Assembly: GCF_000005505.3 (NCBI RefSeq)
Contig: NC_016131.3
Coordinates: 52,685,355-52,749,354, forward strand
Direction: 5' to 3'
From: Brachypodium distachyon
Taxonomy: Eukaryota > Streptophyta > Magnoliopsida > Poales > Poaceae
DNA length: 64,000 nucleotides
Part shown: positions 47,501 to 58,190 of the stretch, piece by piece
How positions within the stretch are numbered: the first letter of the stretch is position 1
Layout: each line of letters begins with the position of its first letter
Position numbers and translations under genes: made by a program
Notes under the pieces: generated by a model
What the model was told of the DNA's origin: nothing
The model's database searches: none
Seen by the model: the letters and a program-made list of their open reading frames with translations, nothing else

Positions 47501-48356
47501 ACCCATGTCTCCGCAGGAGCTCCAGATAAAGTCGATACGCTGTTGGACTTGCTAACCGGTGAGGAATGACCCTGCAAACAGAAGAACGCAAGGAGCTCAA
47601 TACAGTATCAAACAGTCATCTATGTCTTCAGACCACACATTCGCAGTCAACTGGCGTAATTACTGCCAGTTGAATTATGCTCCTTGTTCACCAAAATTAT
47701 TCTTAAAAATATGCTAAGCAACACTGGTTAATTCAGTAAACAGTTGTTTGTAGAGGCCAAACAAACCGGAATAATACATCTGCGGATGTGCATTATGCAT
47801 TTTCCGCGCAAAGCAAAATCAGCTACTCCAATTTTTTGAACAACATCACCAGCCTACTATCATGTAGGGGAACCAAGCGTTTCTTCCATTTCCATGTCCA
47901 CCTCCAGACATTCTGGTTTCCTAGAGAAATTCCTAGATCCAAAACTAGCACCGATTCGGTCGTGATTCGGAACCGGAGAATCTGTCGGACCCGTCCCCAC
48001 GCGCATTCGCCTCCCCTACCACTCGCCCAGACCAGAAACACCAGGGGGGAGCCCTATTGAACGTACCTGATGGAAAGGAGCGCGAGGAGGAGCGCCGGTG
48101 ACGCGAGGCGCGCGGCGAGGGCGGCCTCGGCGTACTTCCACGCCGCGGCGGGGGCGGCGCCGCTGCCTCCGCCGGAGAGGAGCACGCGCGCCAGCATCTC
48201 GGCCAGCCCCGCAGAAAACTGCACGTCCTCACCGTCCCCCGCGGAGGCCGCCGCCGCCACCCGCGCCACCCACTCGTGCGCGGGGCGAGCATCAGCCTGC
48301 GCCGCCTTGGTGTACTCCGCGGCCCATTCCACCCAAGCGGAGGACGACGACGCCAT
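41546..48356 (-). CDS. MED33: Mediator subunit 33 (MED33/MED5, REF4-type)
   Basis: Twelve exons: 48356-48067, 47571-47461, 47115-46771, 46027-45717, 45608-45517, 45432-45093, 45008-44798, 44342-44228, 44098-43937, 43841-43169, 43022-42816 and 42654-41546. All joins keep phase, giving 3966 nt (1321 aa), the usual size for the family. It begins MASSSSAWVEWAAEYTKAAQ. Family-typical blocks include LLELTPEKAAQWP, SPVDYAPIFSFHGL, QLTPEYLLLLRNPRVLS, KLKLWYRQHQACLASTLSGL, WPQLPAWEILEAVPFVVDAA, NLAASCPWPSMAIVAALW and CCGGVASLLGHGFGSHCSGG. MED33 belongs to the tail of plant Mediator in the nucleus. Arabidopsis REF4/RFR1 restrains phenylpropanoid synthesis. The exon 8 acceptor (gatggaag) has a poor pyrimidine tract but is the only join that restores the family sequence PASSLAELEKL. 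The gene is intact. Confidence 0.92.
44671..44767. mobile_element. Stowaway MITE in MED33 intron 7
   Basis: 97 bp with ends tactccctccgacccatatt and aattctggaaggagggagta. Internal atttagtac repeats are present. It begins 31 bp from the exon 7 donor. Confidence 0.85.
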
Positions 48357-50291
48357 GGTGAATGGTGGGCCCCCGCCCCCGCTCGCCCTCGCCGGAGGCG
48401 GAGCGGCTGACTCTCGACGGTGTGGTGGTGACTGCGCGCTGCGCTCGCCGTGGCCAGCGCAGGAGGCGTGCGGAGGGGAGAAAAAGGGATGTGTGTGCTA
48501 GTGTTTGTTGGTGCAACCACTACGCCCACCGCACCACCGCGCGGTGGTCCCCGAAATGGATCTTCTGCGACCCACAGGCACAGTGGCCGGTCTCTAGGAT
48601 CAAGTCTTGGCCCGGTCAACGTGCACGTGTTGCCGTTGATCTCGTCTTCGTCCCCGACGGTTCATTAGGTCGTGCCCAATTGGTTTGGTGGTATGTTTAC
48701 ATATGTAAAAAATGAAAACGTGCCGCTGTCAACAATTTATCATACAGAGTACAATTGTTTTACTTATGTATAAAATTCTTTGATATATGTATGTTTGCCA
48801 AGGCCGTAGTCTGACAAACTAAAGGTGTTTTTGCCTACATTGCAACTGGGTCCACATCCACCGTACAGTTTGTCCATGTTTGGTACGAGCATCGTTTCTC
48901 AGACTGAGTCAACATATGCAAATAATCCCAGTGTTTAACAAACCGTAGCCACTCTGACATGAATGCACGTTTCCACTCATGGATGCTCACGCGCATGGGC
49001 GGATCCACAAGGTGGTCAGGGCGATCTTTGAGTACAAGACAAAATGAAAAAAATCAGTTTGTGTAAGTAGCGTCCAGCCCAGCCCATCTCGCCTGCTCCT
49101 CCTGGATCGATTTTCTTGTCTCCTCGTTTGTTTCTGTTGCGTACATATCTAGCCGATTAGGAGCAATTCGCTTTGCAACTTCTTGCAGAGTCACCGACCG
49201 TAGTCGCCTAGTGACTATACTGAGGTCGCCGTCTACTAGCGATCGAGAAACGGACCGGAGAGCTCAGCCCAATCGCGTATAGACTCAGATGACACGCTCG
49301 AGCGGCAGACGACGTTCGTCGCGGACTGAAAATGAAATTATTGCAAAATTGCTCTGATGCTGATATTTTCTTATGGAACATACAAATTGTGCTTGATGTT
49401 GAATCAAACTAATAGCTCAAAAGATTGCGTTGTTTGGCAAATTCTAATTATGCGATTATATTTAACTCTTCCTTGCTTCCAAGATCTTATTGATAGATTA
49501 ATATCATGTTTTTAGTAAATTCAATATTAATATGTTTCATGGTAGGAAGTTATATTTGTGATAAAAAAAATCACTAGGTGCAACAACCCGTGCATTCTTA
49601 TGTTTTGGCCCTCCTAATAGTTCTCTTCTTTGCTTTGGCCATGTTTATGGTTTTTCCTGCCTCCACTCCACCTCTGATCGTCTCATTCCGAGCTCAAAGC
49701 TCATCTTTGCCCGCCCCGTTTCAACAAAACTCAAGGAATTTTAACATGGGGTACTTCAGCCTCTTTTCTCCGCACATCAGCATAAGATCAAAGCATTTTT
49801 AGTGTTTTCATTGCAGTATGCTTGGTTTCGATGCCGTCTCCATCTCAATGATAACAGAGTATTATTTTCTTTGTTCTTTCTTCCAATGCCGTCAACAACC
49901 TCCCACACTTGATTACACTAAACTATCACTTTCTTGGACTGATTTAGCATTGTTAAATACCAACATGACTTGTATCCAGGTTCACTCACTCTCCATTGGG
50001 TGTTGGACGCAGAGAAGATCCCAACGGCTGTGATGTAGGCCAGCTCAATCGAAACGACAAACCAATCCGACGTGGGAGAGCGGCTCTGTGGCTGCTGACA
50101 TGTGGGGCCACCGGTCCCGATCGTACCCGCCTTGTCCGGTGGGTGTGCGTGAATCTGGTCGAGGTGGTGGGAAAAAGTTCGAACGAAGGCGCGCCTGGGC
50201 CCCGCACGCCAAAAGCGCACCGGCCACTAGCGGCACGATGAAAAGGCGTCCTCTGACTCTCGTCTCGTACTTCACCTAACCACCACGGGGG
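48357..50291. other. MED33 upstream region and spacer
   Basis: The first 300 bp are GC-rich and should hold the MED33 5' UTR and promoter. Near 48996 a gggcggatccac motif resembles one hAT MITE end. At 49574 a CTAG next to gtgcaacaacccgtgcat resembles a decayed Helitron terminus. No gene is recognised. Confidence 0.4.
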
Positions 50292-50371
50292 GATCAATTC
50301 TATAATTCCCCTGTTGCTCAAAGATGTAACCATTATTTGATGAATGAAAGTTTTACCCGCTCAAAAAAAGA
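50292..50371 (+). mobile_element. 80-bp A-tailed insertion with 14-bp target duplication
   Basis: The insert ends gaaagttttacccgctcaaaaaaag and lies between perfect aaccaccacggggg copies (50278-50291 and 50372-50385). The tail resembles LINE 3' ends of grasses. A 5'-truncated non-LTR insertion is the simplest reading. Confidence 0.8.
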
Positions 50372-50385
50372 AACCACCACGGGGG

Positions 50386-51526
50386 CTGACTGGAACTGGA
50401 GCGAATCATGGAACAGAGATGTGCTATACGGCTCCGTATCGGAGTTCTGGACTCATCGGTCGCGTGTCGGCCCCGATTGGATTGGTTTGTTCCGTTTCAG
50501 TTTTGTACAATTTTTATAACAGCCCGATGACAACCAATTTTGGCTTAGAAATGAACGTCACAAAGATTACTTCAAATGAGAAAGTGCCTAACATGAAAGT
50601 CGTGAGCCTTGTCGAGTTAAGCAACTTTGTTTTTTTTATCATCTCAATTGGAAATCACGTTTTTTGTGGAAACGATGTCTGAGTCCTATCAATTCAGGGG
50701 CTTCGGCCAAAGTTATTTCTCAGGCTAAGTCCGAACCGAAGTTGGAAACAGTTATAAAAAAAGTCAAGTTAAACTCAGATTGAAAAGTTGTAAACGTGAA
50801 AGTTCTTCATTTTCTCGAGATGAAACTTTTGTTCTGGAATCATCTCGATCCGAGATCTTTTACTACCTCAAAACGGGTACAAAGTTATGAAAAGTTCGGA
50901 CCAAGCCATCCGAATTAAAACCAAATTAGGGTCTTGGACGTTAATCCAAGACTATTTCTTGCATGGGAAGTCCAGCTGCCCTTTATATACATGAGGGAGG
51001 TATCAACATCAATCGAACAAACACATCTCTTTTTTATCTCTATCCCATGTATCTTTTTTCTCGTTCTTCAAGTTGGAGGTGAGCAAATCCACGAGGCCCT
51101 AGGGGAGGTCAGGGCGACCTAAGGCAGCCCATAGCCATTGTGTTGCCCTAACGGGGTCCCTCCCGGACGAGCGGGGTTTCAGGTCAGCAAAATCGCTCGT
51201 CGGACTGTCTTCCATATCGCGCTTCCGGCAAGCCTCCCTCGACGCATGATGCTGCGCATCGCGCTCGGCATCAAGGGTACACGGTGACGTGTTCATGTGC
51301 GAACACCCATTGGTAGCCCTCATTTTATTTTATTTTATATAGAAATAAATTTTAGATATGATTTTTATTTGGTTGAGTTTGAATTCCAAATTAAAAATTC
51401 ATGTTTGCGTACCACATGAATCTGTAGAATGAGAGACAATTCTAGAGAAATAATGGTTTTTAGAGAGAAAATGGGGTTAGTTATAGTGCGATTTCATGGA
51501 ATTTCAGGTTGAATTCATATATCCAA
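50386..51526. other. Spacer, no gene
   Basis: AT-rich sequence with short unrecognised frames. Nothing supports a gene or a complete element. Confidence 0.45.
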
Positions 51527-51560
51527 CTAGATGATACCCCGCGCGTTGCTGCGGGAGCAT
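51527..51560 (-). mobile_element. Helitron 3' terminus (hairpin + CTAG)
   Basis: On the minus strand the sequence is ccgcagcaacgcgcggg (a strong stem-loop), a short spacer ggtatcat, then CTAG followed by host T. This is the canonical Helitron 3' end. The body extends to higher coordinates and would include the CDK fragment. No 5' TC end was located with confidence. Confidence 0.6.
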
Positions 51561-51979
51561 ATGTTACAAAAAAAATCTACTAATGTTGGGCTTGGGTTTG
51601 TGGACCACGGTAAATTCCCATATTGCAATATCAGAGATGGAAGTTAATAGCAAAATGCGCAATCTCTGATAATTTTGCATGTACCAATACCATAGTCAAT
51701 GACAAAACCATCGTCGAATACAATCGTATGGACGACATCTCCGTTTCCAGATTACACACATATAATAGTGCAAACATATAATAGTGCAAATATCTGAATT
51801 TATGAAATCCTAATAATCTGTAATTCATTTGTCCCATCGCATCGGGTCAATAGTGAGCAGCGTTAAAGAAACCCGAACGCGGCTTCGTCTGGCACCATGA
51901 ATGGCACGAATGTCCCCATCAGCCGGCTCTCCTACGCACCTGCGGCCGGAACGGGAGGCGGCGGCTCTTGTACGCACCT

Positions 51980-52295
51980 CAGCACCTGTGGGACAGGGCG
52001 CAAGGCAGCGGCCAGTATTTGACAGAGGTGTTGGGCAGCAAGTTGCGGAGATTGAAGATCCGGTGGACCTGCTCCCCCACGGGCCGCCGCACGCGCCGCT
52101 CTGCTAAGGCGCACCCGACGCTCCACAGGTCCACGGACTGGTATGGCATGGCGCCCAGCCGCCCAACGGCATCTCCGGCGGCCGGTACGACAGCGTCACA
52201 GGGCGGCTCGTCATCAGCGGTGACGGCAGCAATGGCGAGAAAACTCCAGCCAGGATGAAGTCGGCGACCTTGAGCTCGCTGCTTGTCGCTGCTCT
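51980..52295 (-). pseudogene. CDK-like protein kinase fragment, degenerate
   Basis: Minus-strand frames give SSELKVADFILAGVFS, then MTSRPVTLSYRPPEMPLG, and in a shifted frame YQSVDLWSVGCALAE, GEQVHRIFNLRNLLPN and SVKYWPLP. This is the activation segment and following helices of a CDC2/CDK-type kinase: KVADFGLAR, TLWYRPPELLLG, VDLWSVGC-LAE and EQ-HKIF. The DFG glycine is Ile, the parts lie in different frames, and the N-lobe is missing. It is a gene fragment in the same orientation as the Helitron terminus 450 bp away, so capture by that element is likely. Confidence 0.7.
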
Positions 52296-52341
52296 CCCAT
52301 GATAGTCCTACAGCCTTGCCAGCAACTGACTTATATATCAC

Positions 52342-54237
52342 TTGCTCAAGGGTAGAAAAGTGGACAATTATTTAGTGGAATTGGAAAAGACGGAGGGGAA
52401 AAGGAATGCAAACGGGTTGTAGAGGAGGAAAGGAAACGACGGGATGTTCGTTCCTTAATTAGAGGGATTACAACGAATGTGAGAATTTTTTTTTTGAGAA
52501 TCTCAACTAAAAGGAGTTAATTTGACGTGGCTAGCTTTAGCATGGAAAATAGATAGCGTGCATGTGCGTTACAGGGTTTTTTAGAACAGTGCGTGGGTTA
52601 CGGCACTTACAATTGGGAACAGTTTTTGTTGGGCTGCAAACTTGGCCCAGAATTCCTTGGCGCTGGCGAAGCATGCAACGGAATGCTGCGAGCAGATGCG
52701 GTGTGCTGGCCCAGATTAGTGCATGGTTAATTAGTGATAACTGATCCCTACATGATGACGTGGCAAATTGCTGAAGTGGATAAACTACATGTGCAGCTTG
52801 CTAAATTTATTAAATTTAGTGGGTTTCAACTTTATAGAGTTTATAGATTCCACGCCAGCCAAACAAGTTGATTTCTAGAATCCAAAATGTATTTTAGAAT
52901 TCCAGACCCAAATGAATGGGTGTCAAACGAGCTGTAAGATTTTTACGTGATTTCAAACCTTAGAAAATCTTCATTTCACGGTAATAGAGATATTAGATTC
53001 TTAAGAATTTTGTCCGAATAGATCTAATTTCAAAGGATTTTTTACATTAAGTGAGATCTCATGAAAAAATTGTAGTGTCTATGACATTCCAATCATCTAT
53101 TTTTCATATTCGTGTGAGAATCAAATGAATTTTGTCTGTCTGTCTGTCTTTCAGCAAAAACTGGCACATCTGCAGGTTAGCTTTCCTTTTGTCTTCCTAG
53201 TAACAACATTACTTGCATCCTTCTTGCGAGAGAAGAGGGGAATTCTTGGTTGGCTGTTCTTGATAAATGTGCTTAGATGAAAGAACAAAGTAGAAGGGGG
53301 GTGCGTCCTAAAAAAAAAGTAGGAGGGGTGCAACCAAAATCTGTGTTAATCCAACAATCTCTTTGAAATCTATGAGAATCGTTAGGAACATAATGTTACT
53401 CCTCAGTAACAAATCCATAAAATTGCAACAAAACGGCAAGCCTCTACAGAGAATAATTAGGATTTGTCCAAGAATAAACAAACAATCAAGAAGAAGATAG
53501 TGCATCCGAACCTCACTTTAATACAGAAGATAGTATTGAAAACTCTTGCTTGAAGATGATACTTTCTCCAAGACATTAAGCGATATCCACAATTAAAGCT
53601 AAGCATAAGATTCCCATAATCTGCAAGACTGACATTTACTACTGTATTGACCAGTTTCAGTAACTTTCAGATACTTTCTCCGGAAGTATCAGATACTCGC
53701 TTGAGCAAATTAGCAAATACTTTTATTATTAGCTAGAGGACCTAGCAGATTCTCTTCTCTTTTTCCACCGCTAGATTTGAATCATGAGGGGACAAGCGGG
53801 GAGAGGTTGGTTCGGATCCATGTCATGGTCGTGGCCGCCGGAGAGCTTTGTCGTACGTGCACTCGTGCTGGAGGTTGGAGCCGTGGAGCGGCAGCGGCCG
53901 GAGGTGGCGGCTGGCGGAGGGGCGGAGGAAGAGTAAAAACGAAAGAGAAATCTTGTGAGGAACTGAGGATTAAACAGAGATGATGGTGTGCACACTATGC
54001 AGGGTGCACGTTGTGCGGTAGCACGGTGCACCGGATCGACCACGACTGGCACGGACAAAAGGTTGGAACAGATTGTAACAACGAATTACGAATAGGATAG
54101 CGACCCGGTAGGAAATTTCCTCCTGCTAACTGCTAAGCGCGCCTTCACCATCATCATAGCGTAGTGCAAGAATTAATTTAGCAGAAGGAACCAACACCGC
54201 ATACTTGCATCTCCTTTCGATTTGTGTCACTGGCCGC
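52342..54237. other. Spacer upstream of LecRK 1
   Basis: Contains a (tctg)n microsatellite near 53137-53152 and an A-tract insertion near 53305-53317. A GC-rich patch at 53770-54060 has open frames on both strands but no recognisable protein. Confidence 0.4.
53305..53317 (+). mobile_element. Minimal A-tract insertion between near-repeats
   Basis: gtcctaaaaaaaa lies between agtagaaggggggtgc and agtaggaggggtgc. It has the same pattern as the other A-tailed insertions, but the flanking repeat is imperfect and G-rich, so slippage is possible. Confidence 0.35.
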
Positions 54238-54383
54238 CAGGGGCGGAGCCAGGCCTGTTGCTCAAGGATGCTCACAAGAGGATTCATCAAGTATTTAGTT
54301 CATTAGTATGTAAAATCCACAAGTATAGCACCATTTAGTCATATCTTAGCACCTTCCTTGTCCGGTTTCCGGCTCCGCCACTG
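54238..54383. mobile_element. hAT MITE with perfect 8-bp target duplication next to LecRK 1
   Basis: The 146-bp element has ends caggggcggagccagg and (reverse) cagtggcggagccggaaa. The 8 bp ctggccgc occur immediately on both sides (54230-54237 and 54384-54391). Its right edge is 33 bp from the LecRK ATG, so it lies in the 5' UTR or core promoter. Confidence 0.9.
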
Positions 54384-54416
54384 CTGGCCGCAGTAAAACC
54401 GTACTGCTTAGCTGCC

Positions 54417-56429
54417 ATGAAGTGCATGCGTTTCTTCCTCACACACCTCCTCTGCCTCGGCCTGAGCCTCCTAAGCACCGGCGGGGACGCGCAAGAGCGA
54501 TTCGTGTACTCGGGCTTCTCCAGCGCCACGAATCTCACCCTGGACGGCGTGGCGGGGGTGACCGCAGACGGCAAGCTCGAGCTGACCAACGGCACGCTCC
54601 AGCGCAAAGGCCACGCCTTCTACCCTGCGCCGCTGCGCTTCAGCCCCAACCGGTCTTTCTCCGCTTCCTTCGTCTTCGGCATCCTGTCCGACCACGCGGG
54701 CCTGAGCGCCCACGGGATGGCCTTCGTCGTCTCCGGCGCCGGCGTGGACTTCTCCGCCGCGCTGCCGAGCGGCTACCTGGGCCTCCTCAACGTGACGAGC
54801 AACAACAACGGCAGCTCCAGCAACCGCCTGTTCGCCGTCGAGCTGGACACGATGCAGAACGACGAGTTCGGCGACCTCAACGACAACCACCTCGGCGTCG
54901 ACGTCAACAGCCTCCGCTCCCTGCAGTCCTACTCCGCCGGCTACTTCGACGACAACGGCGAGTTCCGCAACCTGACCTTGATCAGCGGCGAGGCCATGCA
55001 AGTGTGGGTGGAGTACGACGGAGAGTCCACGCAGATCAACGTCACCATGGCCCCGCTCAACGTGGCCAAACCGGCGAGGCCGCTGGTCTCCGCCAAATAT
55101 GACCTCTCCACGGTGCTCACGGACGCCTCCTACGTCGGCTTCTCCGCGGCCACGGGCGGCACGCTCAGATCGCGGCACTACGTGCTTGGATGGAGCTTCG
55201 GGATGGACGGCCCTGCCCCGGCCATCGACATCGGCGCGCTGCCCAAGCTTCCTCCTGTTGGTCCCAAGGACAGATCCAGAGTCTTGGAGATTGTCCTCCC
55301 GCTAGCGACCGCAGCGTTCCTCCTCGCGGTCGGCGCGGTCCTCTTCGTCCTCGTACGAAGGCACCGGAGGTACGCTGAGCTGCTGGAAGATTGGGAGGAC
55401 GAGTTCGGCCCACACCGGTTCATGTACAAAGATCTGTTCCATGCCACGGAAGGATTCAAGAGCAGCCACCTGCTAGGCATAGGAGGATTCGGAAGGGTGT
55501 ACAAGGGGGTGCTTCCTGTGTCCAAGTCGGAAATCGCCGTGAAGCGGGTATCACACGGGTCAAAGCAAGGCATGAAGGAGTTCATCGCCGAGGTTGTTAG
55601 CCTTGGTCGCCTCCAGCACCGCAATCTCGTGCAGTTACATGGCTACTGCAGGCGCAAAGGTGAACTCCTTCTGGTATATGAGAATATGTCAAATGGAAGC
55701 CTGGACAAGTACTTGCATGCTAATGACCAGGCCCCCCACAAGTTGGATTGGGTTAATAGGTTTCGGATCATCAAAGGTATCGCTTCTGGGTTAGTCTACC
55801 TTCATCATGAGTGGGAGAAAGTGGTGATCCATCGAGACATCAAGGCGAGTAACGTGCTCCTCGACGATGAGATGAATGGAAGATTGGGTGACTTTGGCCT
55901 GGCAAGGTTGTATGATCACGGGTCCGACCCACTGACTACCCATGTTGTTGGCACCATAGGATACATAGCTCCAGAGCTTGGTCGCAATGGCAAGGCGTCC
56001 CCTCTTACTGACATATTTGCCTTCGGGGTGTTCATGCTAGAGGTTACATGTGGGCAGAGACCTGTCAAGCAGGGCGGGAGATACAACCAGGTCTTGTTGG
56101 TTGACTGGGTGCTTCAACACTGGCAAAATGGGTCACTTTTGGATACAGTGGATATTAGACTCCAAGGCAACTACGATGCTAATGAGGCTAGTTTAGTGCT
56201 AAAGCTTGGACTTTTGTGCACACACCCATTCAGCAATGCAAGGCCAAGAATGCACCAAATCATGCAGTACCTTGACGGCGACATGCCGTTGCCAGAGATG
56301 GTACCGACCCATCAGATATCTGACATGGTGGTGCCATTCCAAACAGAGGAATTTCACCGGTATGATACAGCTAATCTCCTATCCAAGGCAAGCAATGGGA
56401 CTATATCTAGCCTCTCGGGAGGAAGATAA
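54417..56429 (+). CDS. L-type lectin receptor kinase (LecRK), copy 1
   Basis: An intronless frame of 670 aa. It has a signal peptide (residues 1-25, MKCMRFFLTHLLCLGLSLLS) and a legume-lectin domain (about 28-270) with FSASFVFGI, GMAFVVSG, LFAVELDT and HYVLGWSFGMDG. The TM segment is about 288-313 (IVLPLATAAFLLAVGAVLFV). The cytosolic Ser/Thr kinase has the P-loop GIGGFGRVYKG (about 352), VK in EIAVKRV, the RD loop HRDIKASNVLLD, DFGLARL and GTIGYIAPEL. All catalytic motifs are intact, so it is predicted active. LecRKs sit in the plasma membrane and sense extracellular ligands such as eATP in some Arabidopsis members, or act in salt and immune responses in rice. The ligand here is unknown. It faces LecRK 2 tail to tail. 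Confidence 0.93.
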   Translation: MKCMRFFLTHLLCLGLSLLSTGGDAQERFVYSGFSSATNLTLDGVAGVTADGKLELTNGTLQRKGHAFYPAPLRFSPNRSFSASFVFGILSDHAGLSAHGMAFVVSGAGVDFSAALPSGYLGLLNVTSNNNGSSSNRLFAVELDTMQNDEFGDLNDNHLGVDVNSLRSLQSYSAGYFDDNGEFRNLTLISGEAMQVWVEYDGESTQINVTMAPLNVAKPARPLVSAKYDLSTVLTDASYVGFSAATGGTLRSRHYVLGWSFGMDGPAPAIDIGALPKLPPVGPKDRSRVLEIVLPLATAAFLLAVGAVLFVLVRRHRRYAELLEDWEDEFGPHRFMYKDLFHATEGFKSSHLLGIGGFGRVYKGVLPVSKSEIAVKRVSHGSKQGMKEFIAEVVSLGRLQHRNLVQLHGYCRRKGELLLVYENMSNGSLDKYLHANDQAPHKLDWVNRFRIIKGIASGLVYLHHEWEKVVIHRDIKASNVLLDDEMNGRLGDFGLARLYDHGSDPLTTHVVGTIGYIAPELGRNGKASPLTDIFAFGVFMLEVTCGQRPVKQGGRYNQVLLVDWVLQHWQNGSLLDTVDIRLQGNYDANEASLVLKLGLLCTHPFSNARPRMHQIMQYLDGDMPLPEMVPTHQISDMVVPFQTEEFHRYDTANLLSKASNGTISSLSGGR

Positions 56430-57832
56430 CAAACATGATCGGTGTGTGCCTGCCTCCCTGCCTGGGTGTTACCAACCCCATAGTATAAAACTTGAAACTT
56501 TGGATTTTTGACTACTAGCATCTTTTTTAAAGCATTTACAATGCAAGGCGTCAGAGGTATGCTTACGGAATATAAACCGACTTTTGTTTTGTTTAAGTAG
56601 TGGGGTGCTTGTTTCTATAGGACATTCCTAATTAGACACATCTGCTATAGAAAAAAACATTGATGCTTAAGATATATAAACCGGTTTAATTTTGTAAATA
56701 CTCGCATTGGACATGCCATTAGATAGCTAACAACAACGTCCATCGCTGCACTAATACTTTCCGATATATATATTTGTGCGTGTGTGCGTGTGAATATGTA
56801 TAGGTTATCAGTCTTCTCCATGACAAGAGTAAGTACGAAAAGGTCAAATTTGGGAAGCTTTTTTACGGTACCATGATACTCCAAAAACTTACCTTGGAGT
56901 ACCAAACATATCTAACCTTCGTTAGCGAAGGGTAACTTAGTCATTTGCGAAGTAATTTGGTCTTTTCCGTCCTATCACCTCGATCCCTTCAGTACGTCCA
57001 GTCTGATCTCCATCAAGCAGCAGCGCTGATCAACACTTCTATGTGCGCTCGAAACCGCCTCGCCGTCCATCCAATCGAGGCAGCACCGCCTCCAGCCGTC
57101 GCCGTGCAATCGACGCGCAGTGCCGTCTCCAGTTGCGGTCCAATCAAGGCAGCACGCCTGCAGCTGCCGCTGCGAAATCGAGGCGCGTCGCCGCCCCCGG
57201 CCGACACATCAAATCGAGCCGTAGCAGCGCGCCGACGTTCGCCACCCCCAACCACAGACATCCAATTTGAACAGCTGCGCGGCCCCAAGGCGCCTATGCT
57301 GCCATTCACGGCTCCCTGGCCGCTCGTGGCCCAAAACCCTCACGTGATTGAGATTTTTTTTATTACAAACCAAAATTCAGTTCGGCACAGAAATTATGAT
57401 TTTGCCCTTCTACTTGAGGTACTCCGGTGTTTTTGGTCTCAGTACTCCGAGTGATTAAAGATAGAGTACCAGATAATACTGACCGCTAGATCGGGACAAA
57501 TAAACGGCTCATATTAAATTCAGGGTACCGTAAAAGAGCTCGATTTGGGATGTCGAGTCTCTCGAAGCTTCTGGTGGAGTGCCATGTGTACACTTGGGTC
57601 AAAAACGACAACCCCTTTGAAAAATATGTGCAAACCTAGTCAATGCATCTTTAGTGTTCAACATATATTGGACGAATAAAAAACTTGTTCCCAACAGTCT
57701 TTTGTTTCCCTTCTCTTTGTAAAGTGGATTGCCGGGCGGACATGGCACGAGGTGGAGCAATGTTCACGAGTGGATCCGTCAGTGGTGTTGGAGAAATAAC
57801 ATGGAGGGACTTGACATATGAGGATTAGACAG
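56430..57832. other. LecRK 1 3' flank and spacer
   Basis: The first few hundred bases should include the 3' UTR. A GC-rich patch at 57000-57330 with Arg/Ala-rich frames on both strands shows no known protein. Confidence 0.4.
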
Positions 57833-57949
57833 TACTCCCTCCGATCCTAAATTGTTGTCGAAATATTACATGTATCTAAACGTTTTTAAAAAATAGATAT
57901 ATCCATATTTGGACAAATTTGAGTCAAGAATTTAGAATCAAAAGGAGTA
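57833..57949. mobile_element. Stowaway MITE
   Basis: 117 bp with ends tactccctccgatcctaaat and atttagaatcaaaaggagta. It is followed at 57955-58190 by another tactccttcatttcctaaat-type element whose right end is decayed. Confidence 0.8.
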
Positions 57950-58190
57950 CATCAGTACTCCTTCATTTCCTAAATGCAAGAAGTAATAATTTTGTTTCAA
58001 TTCAGACTTTTGTAAATTTTGGGCAAATTTACAGAAATATCTTTCAACATATACGACTCTAAATTAGATGTACTCCTAAATTCATCGTATCTGTATACTT
58101 ATTTGATATTCTAAATGTTGATAATTTTTTATAAGTTTGGTCAAATTTAAGAAATTTTGACTTACAACAAAGATGACACTTCTTACATTT

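Noticed and set aside
52470..52500. T-tract between tgagaat repeats as another retroposon stub
   Set aside because: The 7-bp repeats are too short and AT-rich to exclude slippage.
54471..55178. Long antisense frame over the first LecRK
   Set aside because: A shadow of the GC-rich lectin domain; the sense product is clear.
57043..57454. Arg/Ala-rich frames as a small gene
   Set aside because: The composition follows GC content, all frames are similarly open, and there are no motifs.
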